DNA of 28,040 nt from Tieghemiomyces parasiticus (taxonomy: Eukaryota; Kickxellomycota; Dimargaritomycetes; Dimargaritales; Dimargaritaceae): the NCBI GenBank assembly GCA_027575765.1, contig JANBPT010000623.1, forward strand, positions 1-28,040, read 5' to 3'. Below are positions 1 to 10,015 of the stretch, one piece after another. Each line of letters opens with the position of its first letter. Positions within the stretch are counted from its first letter, which is position 1. The notes under the pieces are model-generated. The model ran no database searches, had not been told where the DNA came from, and saw only the letters and a list, made by a program, of their open reading frames with translations. Both the position numbers and the translations under genes were made by a program.

Positions 1-2246
1 CAATAGAGGTCACCAATAAAAAATATTTGTGTTTTAAAAATAGTGTGTGTGTGTGTGTGTGTGTATGTACTCACAGGACTCCGCCCTCACACCACCACTA
101 GCAAATTTACTGACATGGCAGAGCGAATTATTTAGTCGTCGTTGCTGTTACCTTACCGAGCTTCCGCTGGAGAAGATAAAAGGATTTACCTCGCGCTTTG
201 AATCCGTACTCTCTTCCCCCCCCCATCCCACTCCCTTCACACAGAAATCGACACCAGGCTGGCCATTGGCGGACTTTTCTCTTTGGCTGCCCGGATGCTG
301 GGAAGCGTGTTGCTCAGGTACATCCCTCTAGACATAATCCACTGGTATTGATCCATGTACGTGCATCGGCTTGCCTACTCGTTCGCTAGTCGTACATTGT
401 AGAACGAACTTTGCTACCCAAACGACCACTGCTCTGCATAATGGCGCATAACGTATCCGATTGACTACAACCTTGTCGTGGTAATGAAGGGAAAGGAAGG
501 CCCCTCGCAGTGACCCATTGCTTATGCATGTGTGTGGTGTTCACCCACCCATCTAAGGGGAATGCGTCTCGGCCGGTTTGTTCCTGAACGGGGGGGCGAG
601 GCCACAGGAGTATAGGGAGTAGCTAATGCGGGGAGGTGGATTCCTCTAGAAGGGTGGTGGGAAAGAGGAAGTGCGGAGTAGATCCATAAACACCAGCACT
701 CGCACACACACACTCTCTCTCACCTACATGATATGAGCGGAGGAATCTGGTAGCTTTAGACGACTGGGGGGGGAGCGCTCCGTCAAGATTCATAATAGAG
801 GTCACAGTGACCATCAGACACATTGTATCTACCTGTACTTACCCTCATTTTCCATTTATAGTCCAATGTGCAGTGTTTATAGGTGAGGGTGTAGCCACCC
901 ACACTCTGGAAGTACTATATTCACTCATCTGCCAGCTTTTGGTAATTGGCACCACGCCACGGTCTACCATGACATCCTAGCGTGCGTAATCGATACGCGT
1001 GCAGGCCATTATTTTCTGTATATTCAATTAATTTTATTCTTTTTATAAAAATCACCGGCCGCCGCCATCATTTACGGGCAGTGGAACTCCGATCACCGTA
1101 GGTGGTGAGGTTTCGCGAGCTGGATTACGATGCAGGACGTCATCCCGATACTTGCGTACTCATTACCAGTTCCCAATAAGATAAAATCCAGCAAGACAGG
1201 GGAATCTGGCTCCGACCGAGCGACTTATCTATGAGGTAGCCTAGGCTGTCGAAAACATGAATAAACGAATGCGAAGTGCCAACAGGAGGTGAAAATGCCA
1301 AGTCTCCAAGGTCACGCGCTGGCCCAGCCCGCACGCGTACTGTAGACACACACACATATGCTCGTGGGTCAAGTGAGAGGGAGTAAGCCCACGGAGGTAG
1401 GACTTGTTCAACTAAAACTCAGCCTCTCTTAAATCTATCGCTCGGCTCAGTAGTCGGGATAGGGGGAGGGGAAGGTTGTCATACGTGAACCAGTCGTAGG
1501 AAGGGGAAAAGGAGAGGAGGGGCTTACGCCCCGTGGTAATACTTGATACCCTCGATCTCCGCTTGTGATTGAAACGTTTCGAAATGATGGAGGTGAGGCA
1601 AAGGGGACTGCTTCTGGCAAATCTATGGCGGATGCATGTTCTTAATGATCTGGGGCTTTGGGGCGATAGATAAAGTGAGGTTTGAACATACCGGGTACTG
1701 CGGTATCGACCAATTAGGTAATCCCGCCCATTGGCGGAAAAGTGCAGACTCACGATCAACGTGGATCCAACTGCGATGGGCAAATTGGGTTACGTGATCA
1801 ACTTGGGCAATAAAACCCATGGACATAGTAGCTCCCTTTCTATTCCCCACAATGTGGCCAATTTAGTTAGGTCGACTTGATGGCTGTGCTGCTTTTGGTA
1901 GGAGCTATCAGGGTGTTTTCATTGCTCACTAGCAGTGTGATGGGCGTCGGAGGAAAGAAAAAAAATCCGCGGCAGTTAGGGATGATGTTGGACAAGAATC
2001 AGCCCATCGAGTAGCCACAGCGGACCTGACCTGGTTTACTGAAAAGAAGCACTTAGCAAAGCGTCTAATGGTTGGGAGAATACATGACAAAAAAGGGAGC
2101 CTCAGGTCAAAAATAAAAGAAAGATTAGGGGAGTTGGTATTGGATGGGAGGGCTGCTGCCAAAATAAAAAATATATATAAAAAAATTAAAACCAAAAAAT
2201 TACTACGTCAAAACGAGACAGCTCCAATCGTCATCGATAGTTACAA
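1..2246. other. intergenic stretch, no supported gene
   Basis: No recognisable protein, tRNA or rRNA was seen on either strand. Open frames here are at most about 130 codons, match no family I know and have no convincing splice structure. It holds a (GT)11 tract at 43-64, a CA/CT-rich tract near 696-722, and a 13-nt perfect inverted repeat GGTCACAGTGACC at 800-812. The last 100 bases (about 2155-2215) are very A-rich on the plus strand, so T-rich on the minus strand, which fits the 3' flank of the minus-strand sirtuin gene ending at 2247. Confidence 0.6.
43..64. repeat. (GT)11 microsatellite
   Basis: Eleven uninterrupted GT dinucleotides follow an A/T-rich stretch. It is a simple sequence repeat with no coding context. 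Confidence 0.95.
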
Positions 2247-4325
2247 TTACAAGGCACCGCATGATGCCACGGAAGCCAACCGGGTACTCCGTCGCAGCCC
2301 GACGGGTATCCGTGGCGGTTTACCGCCATCTTGGGTACCACCAGCCCCTAGCCCCAATTTTCGCTTACAAGCGAGGCCGCTAGTAGTAGGGTCAGCGGGG
2401 GCACGCTTGGTAACCGTAAAGAATTGCTTCACGGTCGTAGGCGTGGGCGACGATACCAATTGATTGATATCCGCGGCACCTTCGTCGGGCAAACAGAGCG
2501 GAAGGGGGTTGTTGCACACAAATTTGAGGCTTTTAAATTTGGGCGGCGACCGGGGCGACTCCAAATTGGATGAAGATGGTGACAAAGAGTCGTGTTCGGT
2601 GACTTTGATGGGGCTGAGTAATGCCGATATTTTCATCATGCTGCCGGTACGCAATGTCGGTTCAGGTTGTGCCAGACTGTCGACCGCCTGCGTCGTCGAC
2701 GTGGTAAGCTTGAGGGTTGCTGGCTGAAGTGGCGGAGAAGCTGCCGGGGTTGGCAAACGGGCATCGGCCTTGGTACGGAGCTTCTTGGCCGTGGGAACGT
2801 CACGGTCCGAGGCGATGGCTATGCCCTGGCCACCCACAGGTGCAGAGCGGGCTCTTTTTAATTTGGGCAGCACTCGATCGGTGTCGGCCTCGGTCGGTAT
2901 GCGCTTGCGGCTGGCCGGACGGCTCCCCTTATCAGCCAGGACGGTGGTGGAAGGGCGGGGGGATCGATCGACTGCAGCTGCGGCGGCGGCACCAGGCCCC
3001 CAAAACTGAGTGAGACACGTCTGGGCATCGCGCACGCGGATAATATCCCGGATAAGGTCGTCCGCGGGGCCCAGTACCTGGATATCAATAAGGTCCTCCC
3101 ACTCCTTGCTGTGGATCGGGTCGAGGTTGATCATGATAACTTTTCCGTTGCGGCGCTGGCGGACGGCGCGGGCGAGAGTCTTGACCATGTTTTTGCAGCC
3201 GTATACATTGAGTCGGGTGCCTAGAATGAGGAGGAGGTCAGGTTTGTGACGGACATCCGTGTTGAGCACCTTGGCGATGAGCTCACCAGCAGGGTGGGGC
3301 TCGTTGTAGAGTACAATGTTGGGACGAAGGCGGCCCACACTGATGGCACGCCGACCAGAGGCCTCGCGGCGGTGGCAGTTGCCAACACATTTCGGGCAGG
3401 TGGGCGCTTCGCCGTTCTGGTAGCTGCTAAAGAAGGCCGGGGTGAACGGGTAGTAGGCTGAGCACAGCCGACACACCAGCTGATCGAGGTCACCGTGGAG
3501 GGGCACGACCACGGACCGGGGATCGCGTGAGATGCGGGACGGGGTGTACGGGCTGGGGGGCGTCAGGTCGAGCGGGGCTGCGTCTTCGACGTCTTCCAAT
3601 TCGTCATCCTCTCCGGACTGCGAGGACAGGGTCGGTGCTGGGGAGTGGCCACGTGGTGGGAAAAAGTTCATGGTGCGCTGCTCCGGGTCGACCGGTTCGG
3701 CCGGAGAGGGTGTCGGGGCCGGTGCGGTCCGATCACGGAGTTGGCCTAGGACCGGGAGGCCAGTCTTAGCCTCAAGACCATCGATATTTTGAGTGTACCA
3801 GCGCGTGAGCCGGCCTTGGTCGTGGAGCCAGGAGATAAATTGGTGGGTGGCGGTTGGTTGGACGTGGGCGATGGACTGCTTGAATTGACCGATGAACTGG
3901 TGAAAGATACGGGTGGTGGCCTCATTGTTGAAGAGTTGAGCGTCAAATAGGTCGCGGCCTTGGTTGATCACGCCGCCGTGCTTCTCTTTTAGCGTTGTGA
4001 AGAGGCCCGACGCTGATCGAAAGTCAGGGATCCCGGCACTGCATGAGATGCCGGCGCCAGAGACCACCAGGCAACGTTTAGCATCCAAGATGTACTTGGC
4101 CACCTGGTCAATCTGACGGCGGGTCTCCAGGTCGTGCAGGGAGCACGGAGCGGCCCGGCCGGCCGGTGGGAGCTCAGTGTTGGGATCCGTGGGGATGGGT
4201 GGTTTCCGCTTGGACTTGGGCGCGGCAGTCCGACGTGAGGTCGACTGGTTGGCATTCACTCTCTGGAGGACGGTGGACCGCGGACAGGTGCAACTCTGCC
4301 CAGCATAGGGTATGTACTGGGTCAT
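2247..4325 (-). CDS. Sir2-family NAD-dependent histone deacetylase, Hst3/Hst4-like
   Basis: Single-exon gene of 692 codons. The sirtuin core spans about residues 68-430. Visible are the NAD-binding GAGIS (90-94) and PDFRS (100-104), TQNIDGLE (178-185), the catalytic His277 in PLHGDL, a zinc site of two CxxC pairs (Cys285/Cys288 and Cys310/Cys313), GTRLNVYG (369-376) and NLDP (400-403). The YTQNIDGLE and LILGTRLNVYGCKNMVK style resembles the fungal Hst3/Hst4 branch, whose known members remove histone H3 K56 acetylation in the nucleus; that role here is inferred. Two features are unusual: a Pro/acidic low-complexity insert (about 200-268) between TQNID and the catalytic His, and a roughly 260-residue disordered, Lys/Arg-patched tail. 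The start is the first in-frame ATG, preceded by a pyrimidine-rich leader on its own strand. A different sirtuin class is possible; membership of the family is not in doubt. Confidence 0.93.
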   Translation of the reverse strand: MTQYIPYAGQSCTCPRSTVLQRVNANQSTSRRTAAPKSKRKPPIPTDPNTELPPAGRAAPCSLHDLETRRQIDQVAKYILDAKRCLVVSGAGISCSAGIPDFRSASGLFTTLKEKHGGVINQGRDLFDAQLFNNEATTRIFHQFIGQFKQSIAHVQPTATHQFISWLHDQGRLTRWYTQNIDGLEAKTGLPVLGQLRDRTAPAPTPSPAEPVDPEQRTMNFFPPRGHSPAPTLSSQSGEDDELEDVEDAAPLDLTPPSPYTPSRISRDPRSVVVPLHGDLDQLVCRLCSAYYPFTPAFFSSYQNGEAPTCPKCVGNCHRREASGRRAISVGRLRPNIVLYNEPHPAGELIAKVLNTDVRHKPDLLLILGTRLNVYGCKNMVKTLARAVRQRRNGKVIMINLDPIHSKEWEDLIDIQVLGPADDLIRDIIRVRDAQTCLTQFWGPGAAAAAAVDRSPRPSTTVLADKGSRPASRKRIPTEADTDRVLPKLKRARSAPVGGQGIAIASDRDVPTAKKLRTKADARLPTPAASPPLQPATLKLTTSTTQAVDSLAQPEPTLRTGSMMKISALLSPIKVTEHDSLSPSSSNLESPRSPPKFKSLKFVCNNPLPLCLPDEGAADINQLVSSPTPTTVKQFFTVTKRAPADPTTSGLACKRKLGLGAGGTQDGGKPPRIPVGLRRSTRLASVASCGAL

Positions 4326-4488
4326 TGGGGAGGAGAAGGCCAGGGCGTCACAAAAGGCGGCAAGATGACAGAGGCAAGTATCGTTGCTGTTGAGGAGGGC
4401 TGGTGATACGTCACGACAGCTCCGAAGGGGCTATTGTTACAAGAAGAAAGGCACTGCGAGGCGGGAGGAAGATGTGGAAGTATGTGCG

Positions 4489-4498
4489 GGGAAAGGAT
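4489..4498 (-). promoter_or_regulatory. ATCCTTTCCC promoter-like word upstream of the sirtuin
   Basis: On the minus strand ATCCTTTCCC lies 164-173 nt upstream of the sirtuin ATG. The same ten bases occur 150-159 nt upstream of the PARN start and again at 5633-5642. The similar position upstream of two minus-strand genes suggests a shared element, but a ten-base word alone can recur by chance. Confidence 0.25.
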
Positions 4499-5309
4499 TC
4501 GTCATGAGGCGAAGGTTAGAAGGGAGGCGTTCGGTAGACGGGTAGAGCGAGGCGATAAGCAGGGTGACGAACGAAGAGGCTGTATAGGGCGGACGTCGCA
4601 GGGGGTGGTTTAAAAAAGACCGTGGCACAGGGACGCAAGAACGGTGAAGTAGGGGAAAAGGTAAATAGGCTCGCAGTCGAAAAGGTAAACAACCTAAACA
4701 TGGCCAGGGAAATGGCGATGGGGTGTATTCGACGCCAACCTGACGGAATCCATTCAACCCCCTCCCCCTTCCCTATCTACAAGACAGGCAGGCTTCGTTC
4801 TGGTCAACACTCGTAGTGCCAGAGAATGGGTGGGTCAGAAGTCCGTTTGGCCAGGGGCAGACGATCGAGCGAATGGAAGTATGGTGGATCCAGTGGCGGT
4901 GGTGGGAGTAGGTCGGGAGCAACCAAATGAAGCTCCCAGTGGGTGAGGTGTGCGTTCCTCGCTGAGAAGGTCCCAAGATGGGCAAGAGGGAGGGAAGAAG
5001 GGGGCTAAAAATATGTACATGGTTTGCACCCAGGACTTTAAAAAATGGCCCATCTGGCCAAAAAAATATATGCACAGGTGGGACGAAATTGAGTGACGGA
5101 ACTGGATATACCAAGGAATCACTAGACTAGAGCGGTCCTCAGAATGGACAAAGGGGTAGGTCCTTCCTCACTAGCCCCTCCCACCCCGTCCCTCAGCGTC
5201 ACCGGACTGGCCGCAACGTCGAGCGTGCCCTCGTCACGTCTTTCCTATACAGCTGTGACGGTGGTTTTGACGGGCGACGGCGAGCCCGCCTACGGTCAGT
5301 GATACTTAC

Positions 5310-5427
5310 ATTGTGACCGAGTCTTGGACGTGGTCGCCACAGCGGCCCGGCGGGGGGTATCTGAAATAGGAGGAGGACGTTTCGAATGAGCTGACGGGGG
5401 GCGCGTAATCCTCGAATGGTGCCGCAT
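5310..5427 (-). CDS. candidate first coding exon of an unidentified gene
   Basis: On the minus strand an ATG at 5427 opens 39 codons plus one base. They end at 5310 on a strong donor (CACAAT, then GTAAGTATC). The encoded start MRHHSRITRPP is basic and proline-rich and includes SDTPRR, which resembles a proline-directed kinase site. Upstream lie the shared words at 5629-5691. A phase-compatible acceptor (CTAG just before 5122) would join a 95-codon frame ending at 4835, but that segment does not read like conserved protein, so I do not assert the downstream exon. The product is not recognised, and the whole call could be chance. Confidence 0.25.
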
Positions 5428-5628
5428 AGGAGGGGCAGGCAATTCCGAACCTTGCGCAGATGAGCAGAGGCGGTAGGATTTGGGATTCAAGCAGAATGAT
5501 AGGTGGCGAAACAGGAGCAGGTTGGCGTAGAAAAGGTGGACGACAAGACCGTGGTCAGACTGGCCGATGGGATGCGTGACGGGATATGCGGCCTTCTATT
5601 GATGCCCGGGTCAACGCGAGGATTGGGA

Positions 5629-5691
5629 TATTGGGAAAGGATAACGGAATCAAGAGGGCGAGGGGGGAAGAGGGAGGATATGGAATGGCAA
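5629..5691 (-). promoter_or_regulatory. paired promoter-like words upstream of the orphan exon
   Basis: The 14-mer TATTGGGAAAGGAT (5629-5642; minus strand ATCCTTTCCCAATA, holding a CCAAT core) is followed 38 nt later by the 11-mer TGGAATGGCAA (5681-5691). Both words recur exactly, in the same order, upstream of PARN at 14283-14296 and 14356-14366. This is the main reason to suspect a minus-strand promoter here. Confidence 0.35.
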
Positions 5692-6322
5692 TGGGCCGAG
5701 GGGAGGTGCGGGGGCTGTATGCTGGAGAAAAAGAGCTGAGGGGCCCAGACGGTTGGACGGAAGTTCTTTGCGTTCGGAGGGGTGAGTGGGAGGGGGAGGG
5801 AAGAGACAGCCCGACACCAGGTATTGAGGCGAGACGGTAAGTTACTCTTGTGGTGGTTGCGGTAGGCCCAGTCAGAGTGGTAAGGGGGGACCACTAGTCA
5901 CTACAGAGTAGGAAGGGGGAGGAACTCTAAAGCCGGCGGACTGGACCTATGTGCGGGTGGGTGGGTTGTGTACATTACGAGCGTAGAGACGCACGACGGT
6001 CGCTGGTAAGCGAGCCAGTGGCAGCACACCGGTCCTGCTGGGGTCGAGGCGGGAGAAAATGCAGCCGGGTGGTGCAGGTTTCAGGTCGCGAGAGCGCTAG
6101 GGCATGGCGCCGATGTGGCCTTGGGCGTAGAACCTCCGGGTTTTTGAAACCGCAGGCAGGGCGGACGAAACGCGAGGGCGCGAGGATGGGACGGACAGAC
6201 AAGCCTTTTTTTTACTAGGAGGAGACGCGTGGCCGGGGCAGAGTGGCGAACGTGGGGAAAGAGATGGTTGAAGTTCTAATTTGTGACCCCACCGACGAAC
6301 TCACCGAATACGGCCGACAAAT

Positions 6323-6340
6323 CACCGCCAGGTGGCGGTG
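6323..6340. repeat. perfect 7-bp hairpin, AGGT loop
   Basis: CACCGCC and GGCGGTG pair around AGGT. A hairpin with a similar core, TGGCGGT/ACCGCCA with a TT loop, lies at 2313-2328 inside the sirtuin C-terminal coding region. No function can be assigned. Confidence 0.5.
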
Positions 6341-7499
6341 GCTGGGATTGGGCCGGTAGGATGCGCTTCGCTTGCATGACCCGGCGAGGTGCAGCACGAG
6401 CAGGGTGGTGGCTTTTATATCGTGGTCGGATCGGAGCGCGTCAACCGGCCCTCGCTTGAAGCAGTGCGCTCCGGCAACGACTCGATCGACAGATGCGGGT
6501 GCTAGAGGGCATGTATGGATAGATGGCATGTAGCAAGCGGGCAGAACGACCCCAGTGGCCGAGTGGAACATGCGCAGGTGTATATGCCACTTAGCCGTAT
6601 TGGTAGGTAATGTATTGCCGTCAGTTTGGCCGTGTTGGTTAAAGAGGGTGAAGGCAAGGGGGGGGGGAATGTACCAGTAGGTGCTGCGGAGCCAGTATCT
6701 GGTGGCGTGCATCCACGGTGGCCGCGAGCGCTAAATTGCGAGAACCACCCAGTCTGATTGGTGAGCCGGCAACCCCCGGGCTAGAGCTCCGGGGACCACC
6801 GCTGGCCAACGCTGGGTGCCCGGATCCATCGTTGCAAAAGTGGGATATGGTATATTATGGTGTCTCTCTGACCGCTGACGCTCTGGTGCTGCAGATCAAG
6901 GCTTGTGTAAGCTCGTTACCTCTTACTGCAGGCTTTAACTGCTCCCCACGCTCCCTGGGGCCTGAGAACCCTGGCCGGTGCGTGTAACGTTCGGTCGATC
7001 TAGCAGATAGAAGGGGTGGGCCAAAGTATGGTACGGCATTATACATGTGACGCACGCGACCAACCGACCGATGGTATGGCCACTATCAGCAACCTTGCCT
7101 CGCTCACCACCCTTCAAACCACACGATCGGCTTACGGTAGACAAGGGATGGTCTTTGCACATCGTCTACCCGTGTCACCAGGCCACCTGCAAGACGCGCC
7201 TGGCGCACTTTTCGATCTGCACCTGCCAAGGTGGAGACCTGATTAACATCGATCCCCACCTTAACGCTGGTATGATCAAGTATTGGTGCTGGTGGCCCAA
7301 TTTTCCTGATTCCCCCGTCGTGCGTCTCCGTCACTGGTTTGCCGAAAATAATACGCGACGTTTCGCTGAACCAGTGGGTTTATTGCAGTATCAAACGAGG
7401 AGGGTGATAAGCGACACCACTAAAAACATGGGGGCGGCCAACTTTTCTTGAGGGGCTGGTGGGTCTGCACGAGGGAAGTGATAGGTCAGGGACCTATAT

Positions 7500-8069
7500 T
7501 CATACTTTTCCCGGGAGACCTGATTTGGTACCTGGCACAGCGGATGTTGCCTGCCCCGCCTCGACGAGAGCTGGGGTTGAGCTGGGGTTCTGGTGCAATA
7601 TAGTTTCACGGTAGAAGCTGGTGGCGACCAGAATCAGGTAAGCGCAGACCAGGGACACCAGAATGTTGATAAGGCACATGTAAAAGACTCCCAACACAAT
7701 GTCATCCATACACTGGCTTACTTCCATCACACCACTGATGTAGCTGTGCGTATACTCGCAAAAAATTCGCCGGGTGTTGGGAACGCATGCGCCAATAACA
7801 AGCACAATTAAGCAAAGTAGGTGGCACACCCAAAAGGCCCGAAGGGCGACAAGGTAGATGTGAATGTAGCCAGCGCGACGCTTGATAGCACCGACCAATC
7901 CATAGACGGAGACAATCAGAAGTATGATACTAAATGCCAGGTCGAGACAGCTAAAGCGGAAGCCTAAACGTAGGATTGTTAACGACGAACCGATTATGTC
8001 GAGAGCCGTCATGATGAGGACGCCCGTGCGCAGGTCAATACAACCAAGAAATTTTTTGGGGTACCACAT
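7500..8069 (-). CDS. four-pass membrane protein, function unknown
   Basis: A 189-residue protein. Hydrophobic stretches at about residues 16-36, 42-62, 70-95 and 123-150 predict four membrane spans with short loops. The loop between spans 3 and 4 carries Cys104 and Cys120 (with Cys95 at the end of span 3), which could form a disulfide if lumenal. The segment before span 1, GCIDLRTGVLIM, resembles the Cys-rich RTG entry into span 1 of LAPTM4-like lysosomal proteins, but the resemblance is short and I do not assign the family. The C-terminal 35 residues are polar. The start is the first ATG (MWYPKKF), and a TATA-like TATATAAATA lies about 190 nt upstream. No introns are needed. That it is a real membrane protein is likely; its role is unknown. 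Confidence 0.75.
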   Translation of the reverse strand: MWYPKKFLGCIDLRTGVLIMTALDIIGSSLTILRLGFRFSCLDLAFSIILLIVSVYGLVGAIKRRAGYIHIYLVALRAFWVCHLLCLIVLVIGACVPNTRRIFCEYTHSYISGVMEVSQCMDDIVLGVFYMCLINILVSLVCAYLILVATSFYRETILHQNPSSTPALVEAGQATSAVPGTKSGLPGKV

Positions 8070-10015
8070 GTTTGCGAAGTGGAGGGCTGTGGTTGTGTGT
8101 GAGATAAAGAGAAGGTAAGGATGGAGGGCCGTGGGATACCAGGATAATGGTGGGCGGGATGTAAGTTAAGTTGAGGGGGGGGGCAAAATAGCTGGATGGA
8201 GATGGAAGGAGGATCAGAGATTGGATAATGGTAGAGCAAAAGGCAGCTCCTTAGAGTATTTATATATCAATTTTTTCAAGCCAGTGTCTCTTTAGCCTGT
8301 TCACTTCCCATAGTTCTCCCTACCTGGCTAGACAGTGGCGGACTCCGCGGAACTTTCGTCGCCTAATATCAGAGAAGTGGGGAATGAAGGGGGGAGGAGC
8401 TGCTGTAATCGGAGCCGTGTGGCTTTGGTGGCTTCGCCATCTAGGTCGTACTAGTGACCCTGTCAGGCCCGTTAAATAACGACCGCCGCGGGGTTACCCG
8501 GGCCTCGCTTTCTTGCCAAGCCCTACGAGGTCACTGGGTAGTTGACGTCTTCGTCTATACGGCCCGTACCACTTTACACACGGCACGAAGGGTGCCAAGG
8601 CCCTTTAGATCACAACTACGGTAGGACCAATGACTTGGCAGTGTAGCACCAGAAAGCTGGGCGGGGCGGTTGTGAACCCCACAGGGATATGTGCCCAATT
8701 TTGTTAAAACGGGTGCCTAAATGTAAACCAGGTAGGAGTGGAAGGGGCAGAAAACGTCGTCATGTGAAGCCCAGACATTCTGAAAGCGGCTTGCATAGGG
8801 CAGAATACGCGGGGAATCAGGCCTAGTCACCGTCGTATATTCGAAGAAGTAATCGTCGATCGTGGATATAATCAATACATACACTTGGCCTAGATGATAC
8901 GGTTATGTTACCGCCGTGGCTACCACCTAAAATGAATGGCTGGGTGAGCTCGCTCTGGCCATTTGTTTTCCTAGGCTGTAGAATATTTGAGCCATGCTCT
9001 GGAATAGCCCTATAGACAGGTGGTCACTGCCGCCGCGCTCAAGATGACTACGAATGATTCTTCAGCCACTGTGTGGTGCCCCAAAAACCACACTAGGGTC
9101 AACACATGCCTACATCGCCCAAAGTCTCTCCGACACCAGCATGTCGCCCTGCAACCGGGCTGCCCGTACTGCAGGAGTCTTCCATGCACCTCCTCTCAAA
9201 CTCACTCTACTAGCCCACAAACCCACGAACCCCTTTACCTTCCAGAACCACGTCCGAAACCATGAACCCTGGTAACTCTAACTCGCTAAATGCTCCGCCT
9301 CGATGAGCTTGCTCTCCATTTTTTGTCACTTACATTCTGCATTGCTTGACAGCGCGTAGCACTCGCCACCTCCGGGTGGCCCGTTACTTCTGTTTACCAA
9401 TAAGACTCCACTACTACGTCTCTTCTGGCATGGTGTTTACGGGTTTTGGCTTGTGAATGAATTGACCACTGTGGGTCAAATGTTTGCTAGAATAAAAATG
9501 CGTCTGCCTCGTTCTTAGGTTGCCATCTACAGCTGGTTGGCCAACTCGACAGCCATCCGCAGCCCCTGACCTGCCGAACCCTAAATGAAACCTTTCGGGT
9601 CATATTTTTTTTACCAGCTCAGGTTTGAGGGACTAGCTGGGCATCCTCACATACGCCACACATTAGGAGGAAGCAAGTAGGTCTCCCTCCTCTCCTCGTT
9701 CTTGCTATCAATTTTTTATGTCTTCACCTTTGCTTAAACCGCTTACATTATTTGGCATGGTAGGCAAGGTCTACACGGAAGCTCTAAAGCGGTGTGTCCT
9801 TGCCACCTCGGGCTGACCCCTTTTGTTTTTTTTAACACCTACTTTACCGAGCCGGGTAGCATACACTACGGCGTTTGACTCCCTGTACACTGTTTAGCGA
9901 GGTCCGTCTAACGACTCAACGTTTCTGCATTGCCCAAGTCCGGGCGAAGGTCTGCTCCGCTTGACTTGTTTGTAGTCCCTACTCCCCTCTCCGTGCGATT
10001 CCTCAGGTCGTAGCC
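8070..10015. other. 1.9-kb intergenic region, divergent promoters
   Basis: It lies between the minus-strand membrane-protein gene and the plus-strand lipid phosphatase, so it must hold both promoters. No coding frame of interest was seen; the longest (9020-9265 plus) looks random. The bases before 10016 are pyrimidine-rich, as expected for a fungal 5' leader. Confidence 0.6.
8257..8266 (-). promoter_or_regulatory. TATA-like element of the four-pass membrane protein gene
   Basis: The minus strand reads TATATAAATA about 190 nt upstream of the ATG at 8069. It is the clearest TATA-like word between the two divergent genes. A 5' leader of about 160 nt would be implied. Confidence 0.35.

Larger units (their letters stand above)
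4326..7499. other. 3.2-kb stretch without a confident gene
   Basis: The first few hundred bases are the promoter and leader of the minus-strand sirtuin gene. Further on lie a candidate first exon (5310-5427, minus) with promoter-like words at 5629-5691, and a perfect 7-bp hairpin with an AGGT loop at 6323-6340. Several frames of 130-165 codons (for example 6215-6712 minus and 7047-7451 plus) encode nothing I recognise, are rich in His/Cys/Pro/Arg and do not look like conserved protein. I treat them as chance. Confidence 0.5.

Noticed and set aside
5300..5312. ATACTTAC on the plus strand resembling the 5' end of U1 snRNA
   Set aside because: The match stops after eight bases and it is simply the complement of a GTAAGTAT splice donor.
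6545..6585. GTGGCCGAGTGG resembling a tRNA-Leu/Ser A box
   Set aside because: No B box, anticodon arm or acceptor stem follows.
6215..6712. A 165-codon minus-strand frame
   Set aside because: Composition rich in His, Cys, Pro and Arg, no motif, no promoter or splice context; likely chance.
7047..7451. A 134-codon plus-strand frame with several Cys and His residues, resembling a zinc protein at first sight
   Set aside because: Cys/His spacing fits no zinc-finger class I know and no homologue is recognised.
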